From positions 25,575,911 through 25,639,910 of the forward strand of contig CM037843.1 of the NCBI GenBank assembly GCA_021234535.1: a stretch of 64,000 nt of DNA, read 5' to 3'. Of this stretch, positions 48,713-60,507 are shown one piece after another. How positions within the stretch are numbered: position 1 is the stretch's first letter; every line of letters starts with the position of its first letter. The DNA is from Stichopus chloronotus (Eukaryota; Echinodermata; Holothuroidea; Aspidochirotida; Stichopodidae). The position numbers and the translations under genes were made by a program. Below the pieces are notes generated by a model, which was not told where the DNA came from, did no database searches, and saw only the letters and a list, made by a program, of their open reading frames with translations.

Positions 48713-49345
48713 TACATTGAAATGATTTTATTTCACGCTGATTTTCATTTCACATTGATTTTCATTTCTCTTTGATTTTCATTTTACATCGATTTTTATT
48801 TCACATTGATATGATTTTCATTTCATTATTTCTTTTTCTTTTACATTGATTTTTTCATTTCCCATTGATTTTCATTTCACATTGACTTTCATCTCACACT
48901 GATTTTGATATTGTTTCAAAATTGATTTTATTTTGGTTTGATATTCATTTCATATTGATTTGATATTGATTTCCTGTTGAGTTTGTATTGATTTTATATT
49001 TATTTGATATGGATTTCAAGTTGATTTGATATGGGTTTCATGTTAATTCGATATTGTATTGATGTTGATTTTATATTTGATACTGATTTCATACTGATTT
49101 GATATTGATGTGATACTGCTTTAATATTGGTTATACATTGATTGATTATACATTGATTTGATTGATTGATGTTAATATCTTATTCATTTCACGTTGATTT
49201 TATATTGAATTGAAATTGATTTTACATGCAGTTTACATTGAATTGATATTTATTTTTCATTGATTTGATATTGACTTCCCATTGATTTGGTATTGATTTC
49301 ATAGTGGTTTGATATTTATTTCGTATTGATTTCATATTGAAATCC
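48713..49345. repeat. Degenerate AT-rich tandem repeat built on TTGATTT...CATTTCACA
   Basis: About 630 bases made almost only of variants of ATTGATTTTCATTTCAC and ATTGATTTGATATTGATTT. The left part favours the TTTTCATTTCACATTGA form and the right part the TTTGATATTGATT form, so two related unit types adjoin. The period is about 9-19 bases and irregular. No stable protein frame passes through it. Looks like an old minisatellite. Confidence 0.85.
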
Positions 49346-49544
49346 ACACCATTTTAGGTTTTCTTTTTATGGTATTAACAATTAAATCTGAATAGTTGTT
49401 ATTTCAGAGTCTCATCATGCTATGGCAGATACACAGAAGTCAACAACAAAACCTTAGCTTTTTCCTCCTGCCTTCTCGATAGTATATTGGCTAATGAAGG
49501 GATACACAAGACGCGGGACTTTTACGAGGAAAATGACTACAAGG

Positions 49545-49679
49545 GGATAATTGCCAGCCAGTACGGCGAAGAAGAATTCCAAAGAGAAAACTACAATCGT
49601 GGGAGAGCATGAAGGGATTGCTGGTCATAGTGTCATGGATCAGAAACTATTACATGGATGGTGGGAGATACAACATCAG
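49545..49679 (+). other. Candidate exon with donor, function unknown
   Basis: A plus-strand frame without stops ends at CAG followed by GTAAATG (donor at 49680). I recognise no protein family. A possible partner acceptor, TTTGTGTCTTCAG, lies at about 50565. Could be part of a non-coding transcript. Confidence 0.2.
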
Positions 49680-49873
49680 GTAAATGAAAGTTACATTGGA
49701 ATAAATAAGTATGATGTGGCCCTCAGAATGTCGTGAGTTAATCGTGTATTTCCATATTTAACTTATACCTTTGATTGCATTTTACAGATCTCCATTGCCA
49801 CCATTGCCGTCCTAAAATAGCAAAATAGCTACCGATTTTGTAGCGTAATGCCATGGGGGACGGGGGGGGGGGG

Positions 49874-50184
49874 AGGATCAAGACTTGCTTCGGTGGTGGA
49901 AGAGCTATGTAATTACCAGCATTTTGTCAACAAAGAGGGCAGTACAACTGTTAAAGTTACCACATAATATTATGTCATGGGCAAGCCAGACACATGGTAT
50001 CATGTATAACACATACTACTTCATACTTAAATTAGTACAACATCAGCTGGCGACAATATATTCTTGTACTTCACAGGGCATAAGGATCAGCAAGGTGCAG
50101 ATTTTGTGAAGATACTACCAGTTTCCAGTTATGCCAGGAGGAGAGGATCAACACTTGCTTCGAGGTTTAAAGAGCTTTGTAAGT
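49874..50184. repeat. Pair of ~41 bp direct repeats, 270 bp apart
   Basis: AGGATCAAGACTTGCTTCGG at 49874 recurs as AGGATCAACACTTGCTTCGA at 50144. Each continues into AAGAGCT, then a donor-like GTAATT or GTAAGT. This looks like duplication of a short exon end. Confidence 0.6.
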
Positions 50185-51274
50185 TATGCAAATCTGTCAG
50201 TTTGGCCCTATATTGATGGAAATGCAGTACTGGAGTGCAGTGCAATAACCGATATGTTTATACATGAATAAGGTAAAGACAAATCTTACTATGCAATTAG
50301 CAACAAATAGCAGAAACTATAGTAAATAACGACGTAAATGGCGATACATATGATGACTCATGACAAAAAATATTCCAGAATGTGACTACTAGATGTCTCC
50401 CAATTACCACACCAACCTTTAAGAACTTTCACACTGCAATGTAATTTGAAAGTAATTTTACTTATCAAAATTGTTTTCTGTTTGATTGGATGGGTGGCAT
50501 CATAATGTAACGTAAATACAACACAGGTAGTGACCCTACTTCGATACTTTTCTTTGTGTCTTCAGGGACATTGAACATCAATTGAAAAAGCATCATTAGA
50601 AAAAGCAGCGCTGCACAAAGAATCGAAGGCTCTTATTCCTGGTTCATTGGACAACATTATCCGGGTTGTGTTGCGAGAGACAATACTTTTGTCTGTTTTA
50701 AACTTTTATCATTCTTATTTGTTATGTTTGAAATGTTGGTCTTTTTATCGTGAGTTGCAAAGTTATTATGTGTGGTCTGTAGAGTTCAATTTTTATTTGT
50801 TCACCAGAAGGAGGCAAGTTAGAATTCTGGGAAAGGAGGCTCATTGCGGTAGAGGGTATCCAGTATTGCACTGTGGGCTCCTTTTTTTTTTGTAATTTAA
50901 CACATACAAGGTAAAAGTATAAACTGAGTATACCTCATTGTGGACAAATTCATGCAATCAGTTCAATGGAATCATTGCATAAAATGTCTGTAATGGAACA
51001 AGTAATCGTGAAAGTATTATGTATTATATTCCGATTTTAACACCAATCGTATCAACTACAATAAGCTCACACTGGCGTCATTGTGCATTTGTTTGGAATT
51101 CTTATATATTTGACTTGATTTCTGATCTGGTATGTGCACAACAAAATTCAAAGTAGCTATCGTATTGAATTATATTTTCAACCATGATGTTGTAGCGGAA
51201 ATGCCGCATAAATAACATAGTAAGTTTGCAACACATATTACATTCATGTTAATCATGGATCCATGTAAAACATG

Positions 51275-52420
51275 GATGCATCCACGGTTTTCCCATGACA
51301 TGATTACCACAGAGAACTCTCCCTAACTTCATTAAATATTTTCAGCATCTTGACAATTAAATAAATGGAAATGCAGGAATTTACAAATGGGAGATTGGAT
51401 GGGTTTTTAATCCAGGAAGCATCCATGTTTTCATCATCCTTGACTTTTTTATTCAATCATTAATAGTACTTATTTCTGGCCGGTACCCAAGGGGTGCATT
51501 TGAATCTACTCCATTAAGGTCTTATTTAGGCACTCTTAATTGATTGGTGCATTGTGCAATGTGGACACTATTTTCATCGGCGCGGAGGAGGGGGGGGGGG
51601 GATGCTACGAGATGGATGACACCGCTCCGCTTCCTGAGTACATTTAATGCAATACTTTTCTACTGCCGACAAATTGCTTTCCCGCAATAGAACTGTCTCA
51701 ATATTTCATCAGTATGCCATTCTTGAGTTGCGTTTGATATTGGTCATATTACATATTCTCATAGTTACAAAATAACTAAGCAACAAAGGAACATAGTTAC
51801 AAAGTAACATTATGCCCTTTCTATGGTAACCCAGATTTCTTATGGAAGCTGTCATTGCCTAGGGAAGACAACTATCCAGTCCTTCAAATGGTCTCTTAAA
51901 AAACTTATTTCTTTTTATTGATTGGGCATTGGTTTATAACTGCAATTGTTAATGGTGCCTTACATTAATGTTGCTTGTTTATTTTTATTTTTGTTTCCTT
52001 TCTCTGTAGTCAATCCTTCGTTCATTGGAAATATCTCAAATTCATGTATCTGTAAAAGTAATGTATTAATATATTTGGAGTGACTGTTATCATTTCTTAC
52101 ATGTTTTTCCTGTATACTGTAAGAATTTGGCAATATCTCATAGATATATAGATACAAATATATATAGACATGAAGATATATGGATGTAAAAATATTTATA
52201 CAGATAAAGATATGTAGATACAAAATCATAGACGCATCCGAGGTTTTCCCATAAATATCGATTGCAGACACTCACTATGACTTTCAGCTTCTTGACGATT
52301 AACAAATCTTAAGGGAATATTACATGATGGGTGTTTATAGCTTCAGGGTAACAATATTTCCACATATAGTTGGGCATTTTTTTTCAATCTATATGTCTTA
52401 ATTCATCTGCAACTGAAGTC
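51275..52420. repeat. Diverged tandem duplication, period about 956 bp
   Basis: GATGCATCCACGGTTTTCCC at 51275 matches GACGCATCCGAGGTTTTCCC at 52231. About 80-90 bases further on, TTTCAGCATCTTGACAATTA matches TTTCAGCTTCTTGACGATTA. Both halves contain an acceptor-like TTTCAG at the same relative place. Confidence 0.6.
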
Positions 52421-52859
52421 GTATATTCATGACCAATATATACAGCGTGCAATATTTAATGAGTAATGAACAACAACCTACGTATTAGAAGGTAATAATT
52501 TTATGACCTTGGCGGATGAGGAAGTTGTTTTGGTTTGTAAATATGTAAGTATGTACATATATCCTGCAATAGAATCATCATTATTTGCCTAAATAGCAGC
52601 CAAGAAAATCGTACTTTCTCCTTTTTTTGTGTTTTATATTACATCATAAAGTAATTACACAAAAATGCAATATAAATACGGTTGGAAAATACCAGCTAAC
52701 ACACCTCAAAAAAGGAAAAGTGCCCCCACTCCTTTGGCGGGAAAATTTCGACGTTGTGTCATGGAACAAAATTTGTCACAAGACTGCTATCTTCTGACGG
52801 GTGTACATTACAAAAAATTTAAAAGCTGACACGATAACTACTTGGAAAATACCCAACCT

Positions 52860-52896
52860 CCCCCCCCCCCCCCCCCCACACACACACACAACTACA
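52860..52896. repeat. Poly-C run of 18 followed by (AC)n
   Basis: One of the two longest homopolymer G/C runs in the window, joined to a short AC microsatellite. Confidence 0.95.
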
Positions 52897-53127
52897 CTAG
52901 TCAGCTCACAAGCAAAGATTGAGAGATCATACAAATTGCAATCAACGAGAGAGGGATGCAAATGTGTTTCGCGAAGGCTTCACTATTAGGCTATTATTGT
53001 TAAATTACGATTGTGATTATTTCAAGGTGGGCTATACAGGAATTCCTCAGTCATATCTGGACCAAATATAAGATTTGTATTTAGGCAGATATAGCTTGAC
53101 ATACGACACTGAGTTTGGGCTTTTTGG

Positions 53128-53325
53128 ATTTTTTATGAGTTCATATCGGAGCTCCACTCCTTCCAGTTTCGTGGTAAAATTGTGGTTGCTGGTGAGTTCA
53201 ATGTTCATATTGAGGATCCTGCTAAACCAGGCAATTCATTGAAGTGCTGGTTTACATCAGTATGTGAGAGACAACTCATCATTTTCGTCATATTGTTCTT
53301 GCAAGGGAGGCTGACGGATACATGA
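53128..53325 (+). pseudogene. Relic of a non-LTR retrotransposon endonuclease domain (CR1/L2-like)
   Basis: A stop-free frame of about 65 codons contains GKIVVAGEFNVHIEDP, preceded by FYEFISELHSFQF. In CR1/L2-clade LINEs the apurinic-like endonuclease has the same layout: a helix segment, a small hydrophobic strand, then GDFNxHxDDP with the catalytic aspartate and asparagine. Here the GDFN aspartate is glutamate, and the similarity fades after about 40 codons, probably through a frameshift. No reverse transcriptase is seen nearby. A decayed fragment. Confidence 0.6.
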
Positions 53326-54980
53326 ATGTAAGGTGGAGGAGAACAATCTATGAAGTCATTCACATTAGAAATGAAAAGAAAGGATCTTGCAATATTAGGC
53401 TAAGTGATCGGTCAGTTCATGGGTAGCAACAATTTACATACCATGATGTATACGATTGTGTAATTCTGATTGGTCAACGTCGTACACCTACTGACTTTCT
53501 ACCCGGGAAGCGTCAGAGCCACCAGGCTTCCAGCACTTGTCATCGATCTGCAAAAGCCTCTTGTACCATATTTACATAAATATTTTTAATCTGTAACGAA
53601 CTTTCTGTAGCATTAAAAGCTGTATAATAAATCTCGCATAATGGATACAATTCCAACTTGGTTGTTGAAGGACACATTTTTCAAGCATTATAAATTTAGT
53701 GCACAATGCAGTCAGCCTATACTTATCATAAGCTGTTACTCACGTGAACTGAACGGTAATAGAAATAAACATAATTCCAACTGATTTTCATTCAAGTTTT
53801 CAATCTGTTACAACTGAATCCCAGCTCATACAAGTTGCAGTACATACAGCTCAACAGTTGACTACTTGTTGCATAAACTAGCATGTAAAGTGAAAGGTAC
53901 AGAAATGAATATAATAATCGATATCTAATGTAAACAGAAAATATGCATGACTTGAGTTAATTAAGTTAATTAAGTTAATTTTTCATCATGGCATCATGTT
54001 TCATCATGTTACAAGTTTGAAGTTACAAACTGTATGAAGCAAATGTATGATCATACCATCAAATTACGTGTAAAGCCAATATTAGTTGCATATAAATCTG
54101 TGTTATGGCTTTTACACTCACTTACTAAAATCAGCAAAGAGAAGAGTGCAAGAAGAAGAGACCAAAATTGCACATATCAATGATCATGAGAGCAAGGACC
54201 CTTCACTTTCTATGAAGTCCTTTTTTGTGACTTATCCATGACTTTTCCCATCACCAAATAAAAGTTTTACATGATCTTCGTCACGTATTATGTTTTCAAG
54301 TATAACAGCAAAATCCAAGGCAATATGGGGTGAAGAAACACATTTTGATGTTACAAATAAGAACATACTTTGAGAAAGGAACAATGGTCCTTTGTAAAAA
54401 TTTTCAGAACTCTTCCAGGAGTTCACCCAATTTCCTTGAATTTCAAAAACTTTTCCAGGTCTTGTAATAATTTTTCAAAGTTTCATGGATTTTAGGTTTC
54501 CAGGAACCCTGACAACAAATCAAACACAAATACTATGGTGATGGTTATTATTTACTACATTATGTGTAATATCACCAAAAGTTGGTGCTGGAGAGACACT
54601 CAAACAATTTCAGGTTTTTATAGACTATTCTACAAAAAAAAAAAAAAACATGTCCTGACAACTTTGGAGATATTTTCTCAATTTTGACGTGCACTTTGAC
54701 CTTCTGTGAATTTGCAGCAAATTGGCAATTTCTCATGTTTACAGTCTTGTAAAATTTTTGGGATTTGACCTTGACCCCGTGACATTTGACCTTGTGACGT
54801 CATCAATGTTAAAAAATCTTACAAAAGAATCATTACATTATTCATTCATGGAGATAATGCTAAAATGTGTTTTTCGTGTTCGTGACCTGTACCCCTCTTG
54901 ACCTATGACGTCATCGGTAGGAAGGACATACCCGGGCACCTACCATGTTAGAAGTTCATCCGATGTACAACACTTTCTCA
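53326..54980. other. Gene-free stretch with repeat debris
   Basis: Short TTAATTAAG tandem units at about 53957-53980. Near 54700-54800 there are several TGACCTT/TTTGACC motifs of the kind common in marine invertebrate interspersed repeats, and two TGACGTCA octamers. No gene is supported. Confidence 0.4.
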
Positions 54981-55112
54981 GTCAATCCTTACATGATAAC
55001 ATACATGTTTATCTCTTCTCGAGCGGTACCTACCCTAACCTTTATGGTCAGCCAATCCTCACATGATATCATACAAGTTAATCCCTTCTCGAGTGGTATC
55101 TACCCTAACCAT
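54981..55112. repeat. Two-unit tandem repeat, period 70 bp
   Basis: CAATCCTTACATGATAACAT at 54983 recurs as CAATCCTCACATGATATCAT at 55053. Both units run on to TCTCGAG(C/T)GGTA(C/T)C and CTACCCTAACC. Confidence 0.85.
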
Positions 55113-58100
55113 TAGCGTATATCTGGCTATGACGTCATGTTCTATCATGCATAGTTCTTGTTGAAATATGATTTTAGCACATTTTGGAAATTCCATGAGG
55201 ACAATCTGAATCACTGACGAAATATACAGCTCGGTGCACTTTGGGAGTGGTATAGGTCTAGATATCGAGTGACCATCAACAAAGATAGGGATGACATTTC
55301 CTCTGCAAATCGGATGCATAGTGTATAAGTAGCGCAAGAAGATATTTATTTGTCTAGGGATATGTGTAATACCTAAGGTTTATGTGTCCCTCTGTATGGA
55401 TTAGGGGAGGAGATTAGGGAATTGACAATTTGAAAAGTGTCTTTCGTGACTGTTACCGTCGATAATAGACATGGCACATGCTCCTAAGTGTCTTGTCATA
55501 TGAATGAGTTACTGTCTGTCATGATGATTGTAATACGTCTAAAAAAACAAACTGATGATATCCTATGATATATTTTCTCTGGAAAAAACGTCAAAGACAG
55601 AACTGTTTTGTAACAACACGAAACCGACCACCGTCTGCCAAGACATTGTGTTTCAGTTTAACATCCCATCCCAGCTGCATCCAGCAACAATACACCCGAC
55701 GGTCACAGTGACATTTTATATCTGAAGACTGCACATGATATATTAGTACTTTATAAAGCCCCCGCCCCCAAGCCCCCCCCCCATCCAAAACGCACACCTT
55801 GGTTTGCCACTCAGCGACCTTTCTCACCCCTTCACTTCAAAGGAAGTCGAGTCGAATGACAGAACAGCAAATTGTAGTTCAGTAAAGAAGTTCGCTATAC
55901 CAGAGAGTTTGATACATATTAAAAGTTTCTGCGCTCGCTTACCAGCCGGCATCTTCTTTTTTATTTTATTTTTTATTTTTACTATTTTTTTTTGGTTTTG
56001 GTCTCCGTGATGTTAGACTTATTGTATCAGGATTATTGTGCCTTGATAAGGATAAACTTCTTCACCTGAAACCTCCATGATATCTTTTTCTTATAGGATC
56101 TCTTTGTACTGTGACATGTTAAGGAACTTGAAGAAACACACTAGGGGGTGAGGATTAAAACGTCAACGCGAACGTTCCGTAACATTTTCTATAGTACCGT
56201 TATAATTTATGCAAAAGAGGGAGATGGCAACAAAGAAGAAAACTTTTTTCATCGAGCTCTTAAGCTGTTTAAGAATTTCCGTTGTAAAGGATCGTTTTAC
56301 ACTGTACTTGGTAAGAATGGAGAGAGAAACAGGTGCTCAGACTTGGCTATTGAGAAACAAGGAACTTCCCTGCACCTGGAAAGGATTAAGCAACAGCTAA
56401 TCAACAGCACGGCTAATTCGATAACAAAGAATTGATATGCCTCGTGTACGCGAACCCTCTTCTTTTTTTTTTTGGCGAGATTGTCCAATCGCAAAGAAGA
56501 AAACAGTTTCTAGGGTCACTCCTATTGGTCTTCAAGCTCACATTATATATTTTCAGCCTTTGCCTCAGACGCTATCTTTTTAGCCTGACTTTCAGAAACA
56601 CTTTACAAGGTTGGATATTTTGACGTGAAGGTGCTCAGTTGTTTTCACTTTTGACATAGCACATGGCATATGCTGGCCACTTTAAAAAACACGTGTTCCC
56701 TCGAACGCTACCCGTATAGAGAAATATTCTTACACTATTTTGCGTTATGACTGAAAGTGATTTTTATCGCAGTGAGATATTTATTTAAATGTGCAGGGAA
56801 GAGCGTGGAGGACTAAAATGGTAGGCTTATGGACAACCGTCAGTGCATATACTATGGACAGCGTCATTTTCTACACACGTGTTTAAAAGACTTATGGACT
56901 ACGAAACTCTGGCTTCTTAAACTTACATGACTGTGGAAAAACTGGATACTTTTGACATTCATTGGAACTTTTTTTCACGGAGATGTTTGCTTTTGATTGG
57001 ATTTTTGTGCGAGGAGTTTTCCAATCGGATTTTTCGAAAGGAGTTTGTGTTTCGTAAGGATTTGCCCAAGTCCACATGTACCGCAAGTAAGATAATTCAT
57101 GTTTTATTCATTAAATATTTGAGTTCACTTATTCCCATTCCTTCCCCACCCCCAGGCCAGAGAAAACGGTCAAAATAAAACTGCATATTAACTCGTCAAT
57201 TGTTAGTATACCAGTTCCGTATGAAGTCGAACTGCATGAGACTTAAAGCCTTAAATGTCGAATTTTCTTGTTGGTAACATTGGTAACTTAGCTTTAAAAT
57301 GATGAGGCCGCCTTTTTAATGCCACCCTCCACAAATGTTATGAAGTAAATTATTCTTGTAAAAGTTTGTATTTTTTTTACCCGACAGGATGAATACAAAG
57401 AATGTATACTACCACAGTCAGCAGGTGGTGAGTCCTAAAAGACGGTGCACCAATCCAGCGTGTAACCGCTGTTAAAGGATGATTTTAGTCAGTGTTACTT
57501 CTACAACTAAAAATGAGAAATTGTGAATATACCTTTGAAATGTTCCTATGTCCTTCATGAAACCTTTCGTTGTTTTCCTCGTCATATAATAACTGAATAT
57601 TGATCGTATATTGGCTGATTTAGAGTCCGTAGCGCTCGACCGTATTACACTGAGGGCAAGTTTTACTGAGCTAGCTCACGACGCTGGTACGGGTTATAGC
57701 GAGAATCCGTAACTAAAACTTAGTATAAATAGCCTAAACGCTGTCTGCAACATGGGGGGGGGGGGGGGGGGATAGGTAAACAGGCGAGCTAGCTCGGTAG
57801 GGTGTTACGGATTTCTCATTTATACAAAAGTTTTAATATCTCATTTGAATCCGTATCATCTATAACTTGTGTAGGCCTAAGGACCATAAACCAACACCAT
57901 GACAGAGACGAAAGGGAGTCACTCATCGCTCCAGAAGTCCCAACTCTTCCAACCACTTTTCGCAGTCTGTCTCCACATGTGTGATAAAAAAACACTGACA
58001 CTGTAATTTGAGCTACTCTGTAAATTTCAAATTTGATGTCAAACAGTAGCACCAATTAGCCAAAATGTCCTAAGGTGATGAGTGACTGCCTTTAAAACAT

Positions 58101-58230
58101 CACATGCGGTACGGATTCTAAATGTAATGCCCCACGAAATCAAATATAGTAAGAATCTGAAGTCATCCTTTAACATTGTCTAACCCATTGAATCTTTCCT
58201 TACAGGGTCTTTTCACAGGTCACTTTTTTT
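55113..58230. other. Gene-free stretch before the right-hand repeat locus
   Basis: Short frames only. Contains C9 near 55775 and G18 (57754-57771). A candidate small exon at 57388-57427 is flanked by a T-rich tract plus CGACAG and by GTGAGT, but has no further support. Confidence 0.4.
57754..57771. repeat. Poly-G run, 18 bases
   Basis: Eighteen consecutive G, equal longest in the window. Confidence 0.95.
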
Positions 58231-58234
58231 TCAG

Positions 58235-58246
58235 GTACATGGAAAG
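58235..58246 (+). other. Candidate 12-nt microexon
   Basis: TTTTTTTTCAG is followed by only 12 bases (GTACATGGAAAG) and then a perfect donor, GTAAGTACC. Both splice signals are strong. It is the leftmost of the plus-strand acceptor series. It could be a microexon or a recursive-splicing point. Confidence 0.35.
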
Positions 58247-58370
58247 GTAAGTACCCACCAAACGGATGGATGCTAATGGCACACAGAGGAGTAAACGGTA
58301 AGACTGCAGGTATGGCGTAATGAAACATTCTTTACCTGAAGTCAATTCTTTCCGTTTAGCTCCGTAACGC

Positions 58371-58495
58371 TTTTTTAGTTTTTCTCTGTAAAGCTTTTTT
58401 ATTTTTTCAGTAAAGACTTTTTTTCCTCTGTAAAGACTTTTTTCCTCTGTAAAGACTTTTTTCCTCTGTAAAGGTTTGTTCCTCTGTAAAGACCC
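58371..58495. repeat. Minisatellite of 19-20 bp CCTCTGTAAAGACTTTTTT units
   Basis: About six units, the middle ones nearly identical and the outer ones decayed. The long lysine-rich minus-strand frame here is a by-product. Confidence 0.85.
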
Positions 58496-58904
58496 ATTTG
58501 TACGTACTTTGGTATCTGTAAACCTGAACATTGTGTTGTAAACCGCTTACTATCAAGTAAACTGATTTCCCTCTGGCTTGTTTATAAAACCAAGGTGTAA
58601 ATCAGTTCGTTTTATCTTTTTGTATATCCAGTTGAATGTCAATAAACTTGCACTATACCAACCATAAATTGTCCTGTCTTTTCTCTACAAAAACTGAATA
58701 CAAAATGCATCTACAGCGTAACTGAAATCAAACCGCATAATGAACTGTAAGACACTCAATGAATGAGCAGCGAAGGTCAAATGTGCCATGACAGCATAGC
58801 ACAAAACATGCACAACTACTGGGAATTCAATCAACATTTACAGTACTACATCAATATATGTGTGAAATGATGACGTCATTAAATTCACTCACTGTGTTTT
58901 TCAG

Positions 58905-58950
58905 GTGCCTCCGACCCTTATGATCATCGACATGACCATATTACAAATAG
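58905..58950 (+). other. Candidate exon A of the right-hand locus
   Basis: Follows the acceptor GTTTTTCAG. Begins GTGCCTCCGACCCTTATGAT and continues to ATGACCAT, which resembles candidate exons B and G. The 3' end is not defined. Non-coding or unknown. Confidence 0.3.
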
Positions 58951-59091
58951 TTGGGAACAGCAAGATCCAAATTATATGCATAATTAAAATATCACTTTTG
59001 ACTTTAATCATATAACCAAGTACACAGACAGTAAAATACTCAACTGAACTGAACTGAGTTTTAACAGTTTTATTTTTTAATCTTTTTTCAG

Positions 59092-59151
59092 GTCCCTCGG
59101 CTCTTACAGACGATTTGCAAGGACCATTCACACTCAACTAGGGACAGTGGA
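59092..59151 (+). other. Candidate exon B of the right-hand locus
   Basis: Follows TCTTTTTTCAG. GTCCCTCGGCTCTTACAGAC resembles exon A, and the later GGACCATTCACACTCAACTA resembles exon C, so it links the two groups. Confidence 0.3.
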
Positions 59152-59212
59152 GACAATTAGTAGAAAGTAGGGTTTAAATACTGCTTTGAGTAACATAACG
59201 AATATTTGTTTT

Positions 59213-59894
59213 ACGTAGTAACGAAACCCATAACAGTTATAAGCCTTACTGCAACCTTACTGCAACTGTTTAACCAATTGTGTACCCCGCACAAGATATA
59301 CCAATTAATGAATATTACTTCAATTGATTTGCATGTATTTTAACATATTTTCTTTACTTTTACAGGTATTTTCACTGCCATATTTCTCAGTCATGGACCA
59401 TCCACCTCAATTAATAGCCTCCTAGTTTACCAATAAGTGGGGAAAGTTAAGCCAAGTTCAAAGTTGGGAACATAGATAGATTCAGGCAGTTGGAAAGAGT
59501 GCAAAAGTCTTACTCTTAAGCAAAGCAGATGAAGTTGAAACTTATACTTTAGTTAGCAAGTACGTAAGGAAAGCCATAACAGGAAGCCTTGCTTCAACTT
59601 ATAGAACCAAGAACGAAAAGAGTAATATTTACTTGGTGTATTTGTTTTCTCTACTATATTTGTTAAGTAGAAAAGTAAGGAAAGCCGTAAGAGGAAGCCT
59701 TACTCTCCAGCAAATAAAATTATCAGAATCAAAAAAAAGAAAATGTTGGGCTTCAGCCTTTTGAACCAATAACTTTGAAAGAGAAAGATTTGCATAATGT
59801 AAGTAGCATTGAGGATAGTAAGGAAAGCCAATTTCACGAGGAAGCCTTACTAAAGCAAAACAAACAATTTTGAGGATATATATGTAATAACTGG
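59213..59894 (+). repeat. Tandem array unit 1, preceded by a degenerate palindrome
   Basis: The unit proper starts at 59267 (TGTTTAACCAATTGTG). It runs through a CTTTTACAG acceptor at 59365, an exon-like block to 59563, then three palindromic motifs at 59564-59592, 59675-59703 and 59818-59850. The first two are 29 nt; the third is 33 nt with a longer spacer. Each intact motif begins GTAAGG. The first ends CCTTGC, leaving a U.G wobble if RNA is made from the plus strand. A decayed motif lies at 59213-59249. Confidence 0.8.
59366..59563 (+). other. Candidate exon C (198 nt), array unit 1
   Basis: Bounded by CTTTTACAG and by the GTAAGG that opens the first palindrome. Its first frame reads a short peptide (SVMDHPPQL) before a stop, and the same peptide appears in units 2 and 3. 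This may mean a tiny terminal coding segment or only recent duplication. More likely non-coding. Confidence 0.35.
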
Positions 59895-60507
59895 TGTTTA
59901 ACCAATTGTGTACCCCGCACAAGATATACCAATTAATGAATATTACTTCAATTGATTTGCATGTATTTTAACATATTTTCTTCACTTTTACAGGTATCGT
60001 CACTGCCATTTCTCTCAGTCATGGACCATCCACCCCAATTAATAGACACCTAGTTTTGCCAATAAGTGGGGAAAGTTCAGTCAAGTTCAAAGTTGGGAAC
60101 ATAGATTCAGACAGTTGGAAAGAGTGCAAAAGTCTTACTCTTAAGCAAAGCAGATGAAGTTAACTTATACTTTAGTTAGCAAGTACGTAAGGAAAGCCAT
60201 AACAGAAAGCCTTGCTTCATCTTGTAGAACCAAGAACGAAAAGAGTACTATTTACTTGGTGTATTTGTTTTATCTACTATATCTGTTAAGTAGAAAAGTA
60301 AGGAAAGCCGTTAGAGGAAGCCTTACTCTCCAGCAAATGAAATTATGAGAATCAAAAAAAGAAAATGTTGGGCTTCAGCCTTTTGAGCCAATAACTTTGA
60401 AAGAGTACGATTTGCATAATGTATGTACCATTTAGGATAGTAAGGAAAGCCGATTGCACGAGGAAGCCTTACTAAAGCAAAACAAACAATTTTGATGTAA
60501 TAACTGG
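59895..60507 (+). repeat. Tandem array unit 2 (613 bp)
   Basis: Highly similar to unit 1 along its length. Acceptor ends at 59993. Palindromic motifs at 60187-60215, 60298-60326 and 60440-60472 sit in the same order and with the same spacer types as in unit 1. The first ends CCTTGC, a U.G wobble as in unit 1. Confidence 0.85.
59994..60186 (+). other. Candidate exon D (193 nt), array unit 2
   Basis: Same boundaries as candidate exon C: TTTTACAG before and GTAAGG after. Confidence 0.35.

Noticed and set aside
58220..58531. 103-codon lysine-rich minus-strand frame
   Set aside because: Runs through the 19-20 bp minisatellite, so it is low-complexity by construction.
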